DNA from: Undibacterium sp.
GTDB lineage: Bacteria; Pseudomonadota; Gammaproteobacteria; Burkholderiales; Burkholderiaceae_D
Direction of reading: 5' to 3'
NCBI GenBank assembly: GCA_030645915.1
Contig: JAUSNO010000006.1
Location: forward strand, 39,106-103,105
DNA: 64,000 nucleotides
The translations under genes and the position numbers were made by a program. The notes beneath the pieces were generated by a model. That model ran no database searches. It worked only from the letters and a program-made list of their open reading frames with translations, and was not told where the DNA came from. Every line of letters begins with the position of its first letter. Position 1 is the stretch's first letter. Positions 55,113 through 64,000 of the stretch are shown in pieces.

Positions 55113-56243
55113 ATGACACAAGCTGCGACAACTCTTAAAGTAACTCCCCTTAATATTGCACACCGTGCTGCAGGTGCCAAGATGGTTGATTTTGGCGGCT
55201 GGGATATGCCTGTCAATTACGGTTCTCAAATCGAAGAGCATCACGCAGTTCGTAATGATTGTGGCATGTTTGATGTCTCCCACATGTGTGTGGTCGATTT
55301 GCGCGGCGAAAATGTACGTGGCTTCTTGCGTGGTCTGGTGGCCAATAATGTTGATAAGTTGCAAGCCTCAGGCAAAGCATTGTATTCCTGCATGCTGACG
55401 CCAGAAGGCACCGTGATCGACGACCTGATTATTTACTTCTTTAACGAGAATTGGTTCCGCCTTGTTGTCAACGCCGGTACTGCTGAAAAAGACGTCGCTT
55501 GGATGAATGCGCACAATACGGCGACCAATGCGGGTATTTCAATTACTCAGCGTCGCGATGGTGCTAATTCCTACGGTCTGATCGCAGTACAAGGCCCGAA
55601 TGCCCGCGCCAAGGCATGGGAAGTGTTGCCGGAAGCCAAAGCTGCCAGCGCTGAGATTAAACCTTTTAACGCTGTCATCGTTGAGCGGACTTCTTTCGGT
55701 GAAGTCATGGTGGCACGCACGGGTTACACTGGCGAAGACGGTTTCGAGATCGCCGTTGCTGCCGATAAGGTACACGCCTTGTGGGATGCCTTGGCTGCTG
55801 CGGGCGTCAAGCCTGCTGGCCTCGGTGCACGCGATACATTGCGCTTAGAAGCGGGAATGAATCTGTACGGTCAGGACATGGATGAAAGCGTCAACCCACT
55901 CAACGCTGGTCTGGCATGGACCATCGATCTGGTCAGCGAACGTGATTTCGTCGGTAAGGCCGCCTTGTTGACGCAAGGTCAGACGGCACAATTCCTTGGA
56001 CTGATACTGCGTGAAAAAGGCGGTATCCTGCGTGCTCACCAAAAGGTAATCTGTGCGCAAGGCGAGGGCGAAATTACCAGCGGTACATTCAGCCCGACCA
56101 TGCAGCAAGCGATTGCCCTGGCGCGCTTGCCTATGGGTGTGGCGATTGGTGATGCCGTGCATGTCGTGATTCGCGACAAACAGTTAGCCGCCACCGTGGT
56201 TAAATTGCCATTCGTGCGTAACGGTAAAATTTTAGTCGCCTGA
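55113..56243 (+). CDS. gcvT: glycine cleavage system T protein (aminomethyltransferase)
   Basis: The 376-residue protein matches Gcv[66 protein letters not shown] and [23 protein letters not shown]. It transfers the methylene group from the lipoyl arm of GcvH to tetrahydrofolate, releasing ammonia. The ATG at 55113 has GAGG upstream. A longer in-frame reading begins at 54786 but runs through the riboswitch and is rejected. Confidence 0.97.
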   Translation: MTQAATTLKVTPLNIAHRAAGAKMVDFGGWDMPVNYGSQIEEHHAVRNDCGMFDVSHMCVVDLRGENVRGFLRGLVANNVDKLQASGKALYSCMLTPEGTVIDDLIIYFFNENWFRLVVNAGTAEKDVAWMNAHNTATNAGISITQRRDGANSYGLIAVQGPNARAKAWEVLPEAKAASAEIKPFNAVIVERTSFGEVMVARTGYTGEDGFEIAVAADKVHALWDALAAAGVKPAGLGARDTLRLEAGMNLYGQDMDESVNPLNAGLAWTIDLVSERDFVGKAALLTQGQTAQFLGLILREKGGILRAHQKVICAQGEGEITSGTFSPTMQQAIALARLPMGVAIGDAVHVVIRDKQLAATVVKLPFVRNGKILVA

Positions 56244-56295
56244 ACCTGTATTTAAAAATCATCATTTAATTCATCTTTTAATTTTGGAGTCCACC

Positions 56296-56673
56296 ATGAA
56301 CATACCTGCAGAACTGAAATACACAGCCTCCCACGAATGGGTACGCGTTGAAGCCGACGGTACTATCGCAGTTGGCATCACTGAATTTGCCCAAGATGCT
56401 TTGGGCGACATCGTATTTGTTGACCTGCCTAAAGTTGGCCAGGCTTTGATCGCGGGCAAAGATTGCGCCGTGATCGAATCCGTCAAAGCAGCCGGCGATA
56501 TTTATGCGCCAGTGACAGGCGAAGTGGTTGCGGTTAACGATGCAGTTGTTGATGCGCCAGAATCTGTCAACGCTGATGCATTCAGCGCATGGTTGTTTAA
56601 GCTGAAGCCAGCTAACGCTGCGGATGTTGATGGCCTGATGAGCGCTGAAGATTACGCTAAAAACATCGGTTAA
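56296..56673 (+). CDS. gcvH: glycine cleavage system H protein
   Basis: The 125-residue lipoyl carrier has the lipoylated Lys64 in [20 protein letters not shown]. It shuttles the aminomethyl intermediate between GcvP, GcvT and the L protein. GGAG precedes the ATG at 56296; the in-frame earlier start at 56284 is not a usual one. It follows gcvT by 52 bp. Confidence 0.97.
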   Translation: MNIPAELKYTASHEWVRVEADGTIAVGITEFAQDALGDIVFVDLPKVGQALIAGKDCAVIESVKAAGDIYAPVTGEVVAVNDAVVDAPESVNADAFSAWLFKLKPANAADVDGLMSAEDYAKNIG

Positions 56674-56773
56674 TCTCGTTTTGACTACAGCGCAGGCCAA
56701 CCGGGCTTGCGCTGATTCCGTTTCCAGCTTTACCAGAATTATCTCTATTCGCTTCCTATCCTTTCCCTATACC

Positions 56774-59653
56774 ATGACACAGCCCAGCCTCTCCCAACTT
56801 GAAGCACAAGATGCTTTTATTGCCCGTCATATCGGCCCTTCAGAAACAGAGCAGGCAGCGATGCTGGCGACTCTGGGCTATGCAAGCCGTACCGCTTTGA
56901 TCGACGCAATTGTTCCAGCTAATATCCGTCGCCACGACGTACTGCCATTAGGCCAGTTTACCGAAGCGAAATCGGAACAAGCCGCGCTGACGGAATTGAA
57001 AGCGCTGGCCGGTAAAAATCGCGTGCTCAAATCGTTGATCGGTCAAGGTTATTCCAATGCACTGACACCAGGTGTCATCCTGCGTAATATTTTTGAAAAC
57101 CCAGCCTGGTACACGGCGTATACGCCATATCAGCCTGAGATTTCACAAGGTCGCCTGGAAGCGATTTTGAACTTTCAGCAAATGATTACCGATATGACCG
57201 GCATGGACATCGCCAATGCCTCCATGCTTGATGAAGGTACTGCTGCCGCTGAAGCCATGACGCTGATCATGCGTGTCGGTAAATCCAATTCCAAAGTGTT
57301 TTATGTGGCTGACGATGTTTTGCCGCAGACGCGTGAAATTATCGAAACACGCGCTAAGCCGCTGGGGATAGAAGTGCGTACCTGCACAGGCAATGAAGCG
57401 TTGGAAAACGACTGTTTCGGCATCTTACTGCAATATCCGGGCGTCAATGGCGACATCCGCGATTACCGCGACTATGCTGCCGCCATGCACGCCAAAGGCG
57501 CGATGGTGATCGCTGCTGCTGATCTGCTGGCGCTGACCATGATCACGCCGCCGGGCGAGTGGGGCGCTGATGTGGTGGTCGGAAATAGCCAGCGTTTTGG
57601 TGTACCGCTGGGTTTTGGCGGCCCGCACGCAGGTTATATGTCTACCCGCGATGCCTTCAAGCGCAATATGCCAGGCCGTTTGGTCGGCGTCACGATTGAT
57701 GCGCAGGGCAATCAGGCTTACCGTCTGGCGTTGCAGACACGCGAACAGCATATCCGTCGTGAAAAAGCCACCTCGAACATCTGTACCGCCCAGGTCTTGT
57801 TGGCGGTCATTGCGTCGATGTATGCGGTCTATCACGGCCCTGCTGGTTTGCTGCAAATCGCGCAGCGCACGCATCGCTTTACCGGTATTTTGGCTGCGGG
57901 TTTGAAGCAGCTTGGCTGCCAGATCGCTAACACCAGTTATTTTGATACCTTAACGGTCAACGTCGCCGATGCCGCCGCTATCCACACCGCGGCTGTCGCT
58001 GCGGGCATCAATCTGCGTCAGATCAGCGCGACTCAGGTCGGTGTTTCTCTCGATGAAACCATCATCCGTGAAGACATCGCGACTTTGTGGTCGATTTTTG
58101 CACTAGGCAAGGCAACACCGGATTTCAATGCGATGGAAGCGGCAGTGGTCGATGCCCTGCCAGCGACATTGGTTCGTAGCAGCACTTACCTGACGCACCC
58201 GACTTTCAACCGTTATCACGCTGAACATGAGATGTTGCGTTACCTGCGTAGCCTGGCAGACAAGGATTTGGCGCTTGACCGCACCATGATCCCGTTGGGT
58301 TCATGCACAATGAAGCTCAATGCAACAAGCGAAATGATCCCGGTCACCTGGCCTGAGTTTTCTAACATCCATCCGTTTGCGCCGAATGATCAGACCGTCG
58401 GCTATCGCGAAATGATTGATCAGCTCGAAGCCATGTTGTGCGCCGCCACCGGTTACGCCGCAGTGTCTCTGCAGCCGAACGCCGGTTCGCAAGGCGAGTA
58501 TGCAGGTCTGTTGGTTATCCAGGCTTATCACGCTTCCCGCGGTGAAGCGCACCGTAATATCGTTCTGATTCCATCTTCTGCGCACGGTACAAACCCGGCA
58601 TCTGCCAGCATGGTTGGTATGGATGTGGTCGTGGTTGCCTGTGACGACAACGGCAACGTGGATCTGGTCGACCTGAAAGCCAAGGCTGAAAAGCACAGCG
58701 CCAACCTGGCGGCAGCGATGGTGACTTACCCGTCGACCCACGGCGTGTTTGAAGAAGGCATCCAGCAGCTTTGCGAGATCGTTCATAGCCACGGTGGCCA
58801 AGTGTATGTCGATGGCGCAAATATGAATGCGTTGGTTGGCGTAGCCGCACCTGGCAGCTTTGGCGGCGACGTCAGTCACCTGAACCTGCACAAGACTTTC
58901 TGTATCCCTCACGGTGGTGGCGGTCCGGGCGTTGGTCCTGTAGCTGTTGGTGCGCATCTGGCCAAGTTCTTGCCAAATCAGAAGTCAACCGGTTATGAGC
59001 GCGGTGTTGACGGTATTTCTGCCGTCAGTGCTGCACCGTTCGGTTCTGCCAGCATCTTGCCTATCTCATGGATGTATATCGCCATGATGGGTTCTGAAGG
59101 CTTGAAGGCAGCGACTGAGACAGCGATCTTGGCGGCTAACTACATCGCCAAGCGTCTCGCGCCGCATTATCCTGTGCTGTATTCAGGTCACGACGGCCTG
59201 GTGGCGCACGAGTGCATTTTGGATCTGCGCCCATTGACTGACGCCACCGGCATCAGCAATGAAGACGTTGCCAAGCGCCTGATCGATTTCGGTTTCCATG
59301 CACCGACCATGAGCTTCCCGGTTCCAGGTACGTTGATGATAGAGCCGACAGAAAGCGAATCGCAAGCTGAACTGGATCGTTTTATCGACGCCATGATCGC
59401 TATCCGCGAAGAGATCGCCAAGGTTGCCTCCGGTGAATTTGATCATGATGACAATCCGCTCAAGCATGCGCCGCATACAGCAGAGGTGATGGTGGCGGAT
59501 GAGTGGACGCATAAGTATAGCCGTCAGGTGGCCGCGTATCCGGTCGCGTCTTTGCGCAAGCAAAAATACTGGGCGCCGGTCGGTCGTGCAGATAACGTCT
59601 ACGGTGACCGCAATCTGTTCTGCTCTTGCGCACCGGTTGCAAATTATGAGTAA
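56774..59653 (+). CDS. gcvP: glycine dehydrogenase (decarboxylating), P protein
   Basis: The 959-residue enzyme is the full-length fused P protein. The N-terminal half contains the family start [22 protein letters not shown]; the C-terminal half has the PLP-binding lysine in [20 protein letters not shown]. It decarboxylates glycine and passes the aminomethyl group to GcvH. No good Shine-Dalgarno is seen before the ATG at 56774, so translation may depend on coupling. The frame extends upstream to 56681, but homologues start at [13 protein letters not shown]. Confidence 0.96.
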   Translation: MTQPSLSQLEAQDAFIARHIGPSETEQAAMLATLGYASRTALIDAIVPANIRRHDVLPLGQFTEAKSEQAALTELKALAGKNRVLKSLIGQGYSNALTPGVILRNIFENPAWYTAYTPYQPEISQGRLEAILNFQQMITDMTGMDIANASMLDEGTAAAEAMTLIMRVGKSNSKVFYVADDVLPQTREIIETRAKPLGIEVRTCTGNEALENDCFGILLQYPGVNGDIRDYRDYAAAMHAKGAMVIAAADLLALTMITPPGEWGADVVVGNSQRFGVPLGFGGPHAGYMSTRDAFKRNMPGRLVGVTIDAQGNQAYRLALQTREQHIRREKATSNICTAQVLLAVIASMYAVYHGPAGLLQIAQRTHRFTGILAAGLKQLGCQIANTSYFDTLTVNVADAAAIHTAAVAAGINLRQISATQVGVSLDETIIREDIATLWSIFALGKATPDFNAMEAAVVDALPATLVRSSTYLTHPTFNRYHAEHEMLRYLRSLADKDLALDRTMIPLGSCTMKLNATSEMIPVTWPEFSNIHPFAPNDQTVGYREMIDQLEAMLCAATGYAAVSLQPNAGSQGEYAGLLVIQAYHASRGEAHRNIVLIPSSAHGTNPASASMVGMDVVVVACDDNGNVDLVDLKAKAEKHSANLAAAMVTYPSTHGVFEEGIQQLCEIVHSHGGQVYVDGANMNALVGVAAPGSFGGDVSHLNLHKTFCIPHGGGGPGVGPVAVGAHLAKFLPNQKSTGYERGVDGISAVSAAPFGSASILPISWMYIAMMGSEGLKAATETAILAANYIAKRLAPHYPVLYSGHDGLVAHECILDLRPLTDATGISNEDVAKRLIDFGFHAPTMSFPVPGTLMIEPTESESQAELDRFIDAMIAIREEIAKVASGEFDHDDNPLKHAPHTAEVMVADEWTHKYSRQVAAYPVASLRKQKYWAPVGRADNVYGDRNLFCSCAPVANYE

Positions 59654-59678
59654 TTGATCGGGTAAATTTGCTGTAAAT

Positions 59679-59718
59679 AAAAAAGCGGGCGGTGCGTAAG
59701 CACTACCCGCTTTTTTTT
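59679..59718 (+). terminator. rho-independent terminator after gcvP
   Basis: The stem AAAAAAGCGGGCGGTGC/GCACTACCCGCTTTTTTTT, with one mismatch and a GTAA loop, lies 25 bp after the gcvP stop. Confidence 0.88.
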
Positions 59719-59740
59719 ATGCATAACAGTTATCGACTAC

Positions 59741-59827
59741 TTTAAACCCAGATTTTCCATTAGGCGCACCTCCAGTGCTATTGGCATCCATCATCATTGC
59801 CAATCCTAATGGAAATTCGGGGTTAAA
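59741..59827. repeat. nested imperfect inverted repeat
   Basis: The outer arms TTTAAACCCAGATTTTCCATTAGG (first 20 bases at 59741-59760) and the complementary 59805-59827 pair over about 23 positions with few mismatches. Inside, ATTGGCA/TGCCAAT forms a second stem. The ends TTTAAACCC/GGGTTAAA look like terminal inverted repeats of a tiny mobile element, but no target duplication is clear. The rest of 59828-60163 shows no gene. Confidence 0.55.
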
Positions 59828-60163
59828 TATGACGTGGCACGCGTGTTTAGAATCAATCTGTTGACCCCAGCGGGTTGATGAACGTATCTCATTAAAACAT
59901 CACTTTTCATTTTTAGAGTTCACGCACTAAATCGCTTTATAGCAAAGCTGGCCAATGATTGACGATCAATACAACGATCTTTTTGATGGTATTTTTGTTG
60001 CGTTGCAAATTGACACTTTAGCTGCTTAGTTTTGATACTGCCCTGCGATCAGATAAAAATGCACATTAAATTACATAAGCAGGGGGACGCATTTTATGAT
60101 CACTGTTTTTCGTTCTATCGTTTCACCTGGTTTTTTATCCATGGTTTGCTCGAAGGAGTCTGA

Positions 60164-61051
60164 ATGATGAAGCTCATACGTATTTTTGCAATGTTACTTT
60201 TTGTCGCGCTGTCCGCAGCGTCTAGTATTGCCAGCGCCACGAATTACACCTTATGGATCAATGGCCGAACTGGCGGCGGTGTGGTGGGTGACTACACCAG
60301 TTTTACCTACTGGGGGCCGTCGGCTACTGCCGCTGGCGTGAATAAAAAAGCTGTCAATTGGGATGGCTATAACAGTATTTCGTCGCAAAACAGTAAGATC
60401 CGCGACGCCCTGGATTGCTTCTGCACAGGTGCCAACTGGTGTTACGTCGCCACCCACAGTGCTGGCGATCTGATGATGGGTTATACCCTGGCCAATTATG
60501 GTGGATCTAGCCGCATGAAGAAGAACGCCACCGCCAATTCTTCAGGGCAATGTGGGAATTCAGATGGCACGGCGCAAACCGGCTGGAATATAAAATGGGT
60601 ACGCGCCGCATCAGGTGCAGGCGGTGGTTCTGAACTGTCGGATGCCGGATCATGGACCACATCAGAGCCACTGGTCAAAGATCTCAAGACAACCACTGCA
60701 CGGGCCATGTACAACCATAACGACACACATAATGTCTGGTTTTATATGTATGCCGGCGCTAAGGGCACCGTGTATTCAGGCATCTTGCCAGGCCAGGATG
60801 ATGAAGCCGTTGCGTACCATAGTTCTGGCGGTGTCTCTGGTTCTTCCGGGGCGAGTTTCTGCAATGCCAGCGACTGGTTCTGTAATGACTTAACCATGGG
60901 GACGGCAGCCAATGAAGGCGGCTCGGCTAAATGGAGTTATCACTCCGTGACATTCCGTGATAATAACGAAGCCTACAACCATTATGCCAATAGTAACTGG
61001 CAAGGCATTATCTCCGTCGTGCGAGCAGCTATGGTTACCAATGCCCTCTAA
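60164..61051 (+). CDS. secreted protein with a serine-hydrolase-like motif
   Basis: The 295-residue protein has a strong signal peptide (cleavage near ASA-TN, residue 25) and AAGGAG before the start. ATHSAGDLMMGY resembles a nucleophile elbow with Ser99, where most lipases have GHSxG, preceded by an NxR beta-strand (YTLWINGRTGGG) that could be the oxyanion region. Six cysteines suggest disulfides. A catalytic His could be in YHSVTFRDNNEAYNH. I do not recognise the family beyond an alpha/beta-hydrolase resemblance. The next gene overlaps its 3' end by 11 bases. Confidence 0.75.
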   Translation: MMKLIRIFAMLLFVALSAASSIASATNYTLWINGRTGGGVVGDYTSFTYWGPSATAAGVNKKAVNWDGYNSISSQNSKIRDALDCFCTGANWCYVATHSAGDLMMGYTLANYGGSSRMKKNATANSSGQCGNSDGTAQTGWNIKWVRAASGAGGGSELSDAGSWTTSEPLVKDLKTTTARAMYNHNDTHNVWFYMYAGAKGTVYSGILPGQDDEAVAYHSSGGVSGSSGASFCNASDWFCNDLTMGTAANEGGSAKWSYHSVTFRDNNEAYNHYANSNWQGIISVVRAAMVTNAL

Positions 61052-62384
61052 GAAGTCACAACGCCCCGAACCACGTCAGAAAAAAATCGCCCGGGGCAAT
61101 CAATCGCAACCCACCGCCAATGTTATCGGTGGGTTGTTTAATCATTGGCCTAAAGCGGTCGTTTTTTTGGCCGCTTTATTGGCGTCTGTCATTTGGTGGT
61201 CGACGTCAAATTCAGAGCCTGCGACCGCAGTCGTATTGCGTACCGGCACCGGTACTGGTGCTGTCAGCGGATCGTCTTCAGAGCCACAAAACTTTAATGA
61301 TCCATTGGTGCCGATACCGGTCGCGTCCATGGAAGAGCGACGCCAGATGTTGACGAAGCAATTGGAATTGGTCGATCACACTTTATGCGCCTATCGCGAT
61401 GCCACACGATATCCAAACACTTCCCGGCCGATAAGTGAGCATCCTGATCAGGTTTATCCAAATCGTCCTGTCGAAGAACAGCATGCCATGCGCAAAGAAG
61501 GTGGCGGAACCGACTCTGCAGTGCAAATTCAGACTTCGCAATCGCGCGTTTTCATGGTCGCAGGCGAGACGGTTATCTTTACGATCAAGGCACTCAATAA
61601 AGAGGGCAAGGTTCTTCCAATGTTTGTCAATCGTGCCGTTGCAAGCGGCATTACTTTTCAGGGTAATCGAGAAACACCGCAACTTCCCTTATCCATTACG
61701 GATGAAGGACGCAATGGTGATCTTGCTGCAGGCGACGGTGTTTTTTCAGGCGTGCTTGCACCTGCGCAAAGCGGTTTTGCCAGTTTTAACGGCACCATAC
61801 GTACGGAATTAAAATATAACGTTGATGGGCGCGCTGGGGTTGTGCTGTTTGATGTTATTTACTCACCGGAAACACCGGCGACCTGGACTGGCGCCATACG
61901 TGAAACATTAGAAGGCGGGTCATTAAATTTTTACCTCAAGACCAATGTGCATACGCCAGGAAGATACGTCGTCAGCGGAAGGGTAGATGACGCCAAAGGT
62001 AAGCCGGTGGCGCTTGTTACCTTCAATGATATGGTACCCCAGGGGAATAGTGAAATCCGCCTGACGGTAGTGGGGAAATTGCTGCGTGATCAAGCGGCTG
62101 TTTTTCCTCTAAGCCTGCGTGATGTTGATGCCTATCTGCTTAAGGAAAATACAGATCCGGATCGCGCGCTGATGCCTCGCCTGGAAGGCGTAACGCACGT
62201 TACCAGAAACTATCCGCTGAAAAATTTCTCCGATGCCGAATGGCAAAGTGAAGAGCGCTCGCGCTATCTGACCGAATACAGTAAAGATGTTGATCTTGCT
62301 AAGGCCGCGCTGGTGGCGCTTGATCCGGAGCAAGCCAGAAAGCCATTCCCGCAAAGTGAATGTAGCAAAGAAAAAATGCATTGA
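61041..62384 (+). CDS. membrane-anchored protein with choice-of-anchor-X-like region
   Basis: Starting at the ATG inside the preceding gene (61041), the 447-residue protein has a basic cytoplasmic N-terminus, one membrane helix (about 38-54) and a large periplasmic part. ITDEGRNGDLAAGDGVFSGVLAP looks like the core of choice-of-anchor-X domains, followed by beta-rich segments (YVVSGRVDDAKGKPVALVTFNDM). Overlap and orientation imply translation coupling with the secreted hydrolase-like gene. A role as its chaperone, foldase or inhibitor is possible, by analogy of layout with lipase and lipase-specific foldase genes, not by sequence similarity. Confidence 0.7.
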   Translation: MPSKKSQRPEPRQKKIARGNQSQPTANVIGGLFNHWPKAVVFLAALLASVIWWSTSNSEPATAVVLRTGTGTGAVSGSSSEPQNFNDPLVPIPVASMEERRQMLTKQLELVDHTLCAYRDATRYPNTSRPISEHPDQVYPNRPVEEQHAMRKEGGGTDSAVQIQTSQSRVFMVAGETVIFTIKALNKEGKVLPMFVNRAVASGITFQGNRETPQLPLSITDEGRNGDLAAGDGVFSGVLAPAQSGFASFNGTIRTELKYNVDGRAGVVLFDVIYSPETPATWTGAIRETLEGGSLNFYLKTNVHTPGRYVVSGRVDDAKGKPVALVTFNDMVPQGNSEIRLTVVGKLLRDQAAVFPLSLRDVDAYLLKENTDPDRALMPRLEGVTHVTRNYPLKNFSDAEWQSEERSRYLTEYSKDVDLAKAALVALDPEQARKPFPQSECSKEKMH

Positions 62385-62625
62385 AGTAATGCATCAGATG
62401 GTTTTTTCTGCCACTGTGACATGGTGCGTTCTCGACCCATCCTTAAGTACAGGTGTCATTTTCATGCGCTCTTGCATATAGAAAATACGCTGTATTTTCA
62501 GTTGCATTCGACGGCAAACAACAAAAATTGAGGAAAATACTGAGTACCAGGATGAATCTAACGATCCGTGAGTTTGCGGGTGTAATATCAAGCTATGCAG
62601 TTGTCATTTGGATATTGGGGGCTGA

Positions 62626-63873
62626 ATGTATTCCGACGATGAAAGCAATAGCGTTGATCCTGGTTTCTTTGCGGTTAAGCGCAATGCTGCCAGCGTTCCA
62701 GACCCTGACACCGCCGGTTTTTTAGATGAGCAGAAGATCATCTACGAACAGTTGAAAATCTCTCATGCTGAGCTTCAATCTACCAATAAAGAATTGTTGT
62801 CTGCCATCGAGCAGCAAGCAGCTGTCATTCAACAGGCAACAGCAGATCTGCGCACAAATGAAGAGCAATACCGTTCGGTTTTATCGGGTTTGTCTGAGGG
62901 CGTCATTTCCCATCGGGGTGACGGTGTTATCGATGCCTGGAATTTATCAGCTGAACGTATTCTCGGTTTATCTGGCGAGCAACTTATGGGACGGACCTCG
63001 TTTGATCCGCGCTGGCGGGCAATTCGTGAGGATGGCAGCCCGTTTCCAGGTGATGCGCATCCCAGCGTTGAGGTGTTTCGGACTGGTTTGGCACAATCGA
63101 ACGTCATCATGGGAGTTCATAAACCGGATGGTTCGCTTACCTGGATATTAATTAACGCATTGCCCATTTTTCGTAGCGAAGATAGCGTTCTGTCCAGGGT
63201 TGTCGTGTCGTTTGCGGATATTACTGAACGCAAGCGCGTCAAAGATAAACTACGTTTGAGCGATCTGGCTCTCAAAGCGATATCCCAGGGAGTGCTAGTC
63301 ACAGATGCAGAGGAATATATTCTTTCCGCGAATGACGCTTTTGAGGCGATTACCGGTTATCGTCGAAGCGAAATCCTGGGTCAGAATTGCCGCTTTCTTC
63401 AGGGGGCGCTAACCTCGGCAGATACCCTCATCTCTATACGCCAGGACTTAAATAGCAAAAAGAGCTTCTCTGGCGAGATACTGAATTATCGAAAAGATGG
63501 CAGCACCTTCTGGAATGAGCTGACGATCTCGCCGGTGCGCGATGCAAAAGGCAAACTCACCCATTTTATCGGCATCACTCGCGATGTGACTGAACGCAAG
63601 AATGCATCAGACAAGATTCGCCAACTCTCTTTGGCGTTGGAGCAAAGCCCCGAAATGGTCGTCATTACGAATACCGACGCGGTCATCGAATACGTCAACG
63701 AGGTATTCGTTCAGTCAACCGGTTACAGCCGTGAGGAGGTGATTGGCAAGAACCCGCGCATGCTGGGGTCGGGTCACACTCCGCTCAAGAACTATATTGA
63801 GTTATGGGATGCGCTAACTCAAGGGCAGCCCTGGAGCGGTAATCTCTACAACCGCCGTAAAAAGGTGAATTAG
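62626..63873 (+). pseudogene. PAS/LOV sensor gene truncated by an IS30-type insertion
   Basis: The reading frame encodes an N-terminal coiled coil (about 34-72) and three PAS domains. The second contains GQNCRFLQG with Cys255, the LOV signature for a flavin-cysteinyl photoadduct, plus NYRKDGSTFWNELTISPV. The expected Gln in the last strand (FIGVQ in classical LOV) reads FIGIT. The third PAS domain breaks off after WSGNLYNRRK, where homologues continue with DG, and the following codons belong to the end of an IS30-type element. The output domain, such as a kinase or GGDEF, is lost from this side. GGGGG precedes the ATG at 62626. Confidence 0.85.
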
Positions 63874-64000
63874 CGTTCGAACTGACGTGCGGCGGTCATC
63901 TCTGATAATAGCTGAGCGGGAGTTCTATAACCCAGTCTTTTTCGAGGCCGATTGTTTAATTCATTTGCAATGTAATTGAGTTGTGCTTGCGTCACGTGAC
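63870..64000 (-). CDS. IS30-family transposase, C-terminal end (continues outside window)
   Basis: The minus strand reads LNYIANELNNRPRKRLGYRTP followed by AQLLSEMTAARQFER and a stop at 63870-63872. LNNRPRKxLGYxTP is the C-terminal hallmark of IS30-family transposases. The start and the far end of the element are outside the window. The element boundary with the PAS gene lies near 63860-63868, so the transposase stop is almost at the end of the element. Confidence 0.88.
   Translation of the reverse strand, partial: HVTQAQLNYIANELNNRPRKRLGYRTPAQLLSEMTAARQFER

Noticed and set aside
1..64000. CRISPR arrays, tRNA and rRNA genes
   Set aside because: No regularly spaced short repeats, no cloverleaf with conserved T-arm, and no rRNA segments were recognised in the intergenic stretches.

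Overview
The window looks like chromosomal DNA of a betaproteobacterium, most likely Burkholderiales and probably Oxalobacteraceae (Undibacterium/Herminiimonas-like). This is an inference from gene content and order: an arginine-type elongation factor P next to its rhamnosyltransferase EarP, the gloB / methyltransferase / rnhA block, a QseBC/PmrAB-like two-component pair beside a DUF1924 cytochrome, and moderate GC with AT-rich intergenic stretches. No rRNA, tRNA or CRISPR array was recognised.

Region 1 (1-11.3 kb): a truncated c-type cytochrome gene diverges from a response regulator/sensor kinase pair. Next comes a complete set for propionyl-CoA to succinyl-CoA conversion: a VOC-fold candidate methylmalonyl-CoA epimerase, pccA and pccB (propionyl-CoA carboxylase), meaB (mutase chaperone GTPase) and methylmalonyl-CoA mutase, with a divergent GntR/FCD regulator. 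The mutase frame is intact except for one in-frame amber codon. pccA is preceded by a 41-codon overlapping ORF that repeats the PccA N-terminus, and its ribosome binding site lies inside a 16-bp inverted repeat.

Region 2 (11.3-12.9 kb): an AT-richer gene of unknown function is enclosed by long (~380 bp) imperfect inverted repeats, so it looks like a mobile cassette.

Region 3 (13-35 kb): mostly housekeeping genes. They include a thioredoxin-like protein, a bacteriohemerythrin, an RND/MacB-like ABC efflux operon (HlyD, ATPase, two FtsX-type permeases), a spermidine-synthase-like protein, efp-earP-gloB, a methyltransferase with rnhA, a CatA-like acetyltransferase, transaldolase, selD facing an EgtB/SenA-like non-heme iron enzyme, an RhlE-type helicase, molybdate uptake genes (modA, a TOBE protein, modB, modC) and fabI.

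Region 4 (35-47.9 kb): an oligopeptide/Yej-type ABC importer with two substrate-binding proteins, then a TonB-ExbB-ExbD-ExbD energy-transduction operon and a TPR protein.

Region 5 (48-64 kb): an MltD-like lytic transglycosylase, an MsbA-like ABC exporter, a lipoprotein with tandem DUF2799-like repeats, a diguanylate cyclase, and the glycine cleavage operon gcvT-gcvH-gcvP behind a tandem glycine riboswitch. A secreted hydrolase-like protein follows, overlapped by a membrane-anchored partner gene. The window ends in a PAS/LOV sensor gene cut off by an IS30-family element.

Two copies of a ~250-bp element (19573-19821 and 35185-35434) share 17-bp terminal inverted repeats of IS1380/ISEcp1 type and each has a 5-bp target duplication. 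Inside them is a long stem whose base pairs change in a compensatory way between the copies and whose apical loop shows AGGAGG. This is the strongest candidate here for a poorly described structured mobile element.
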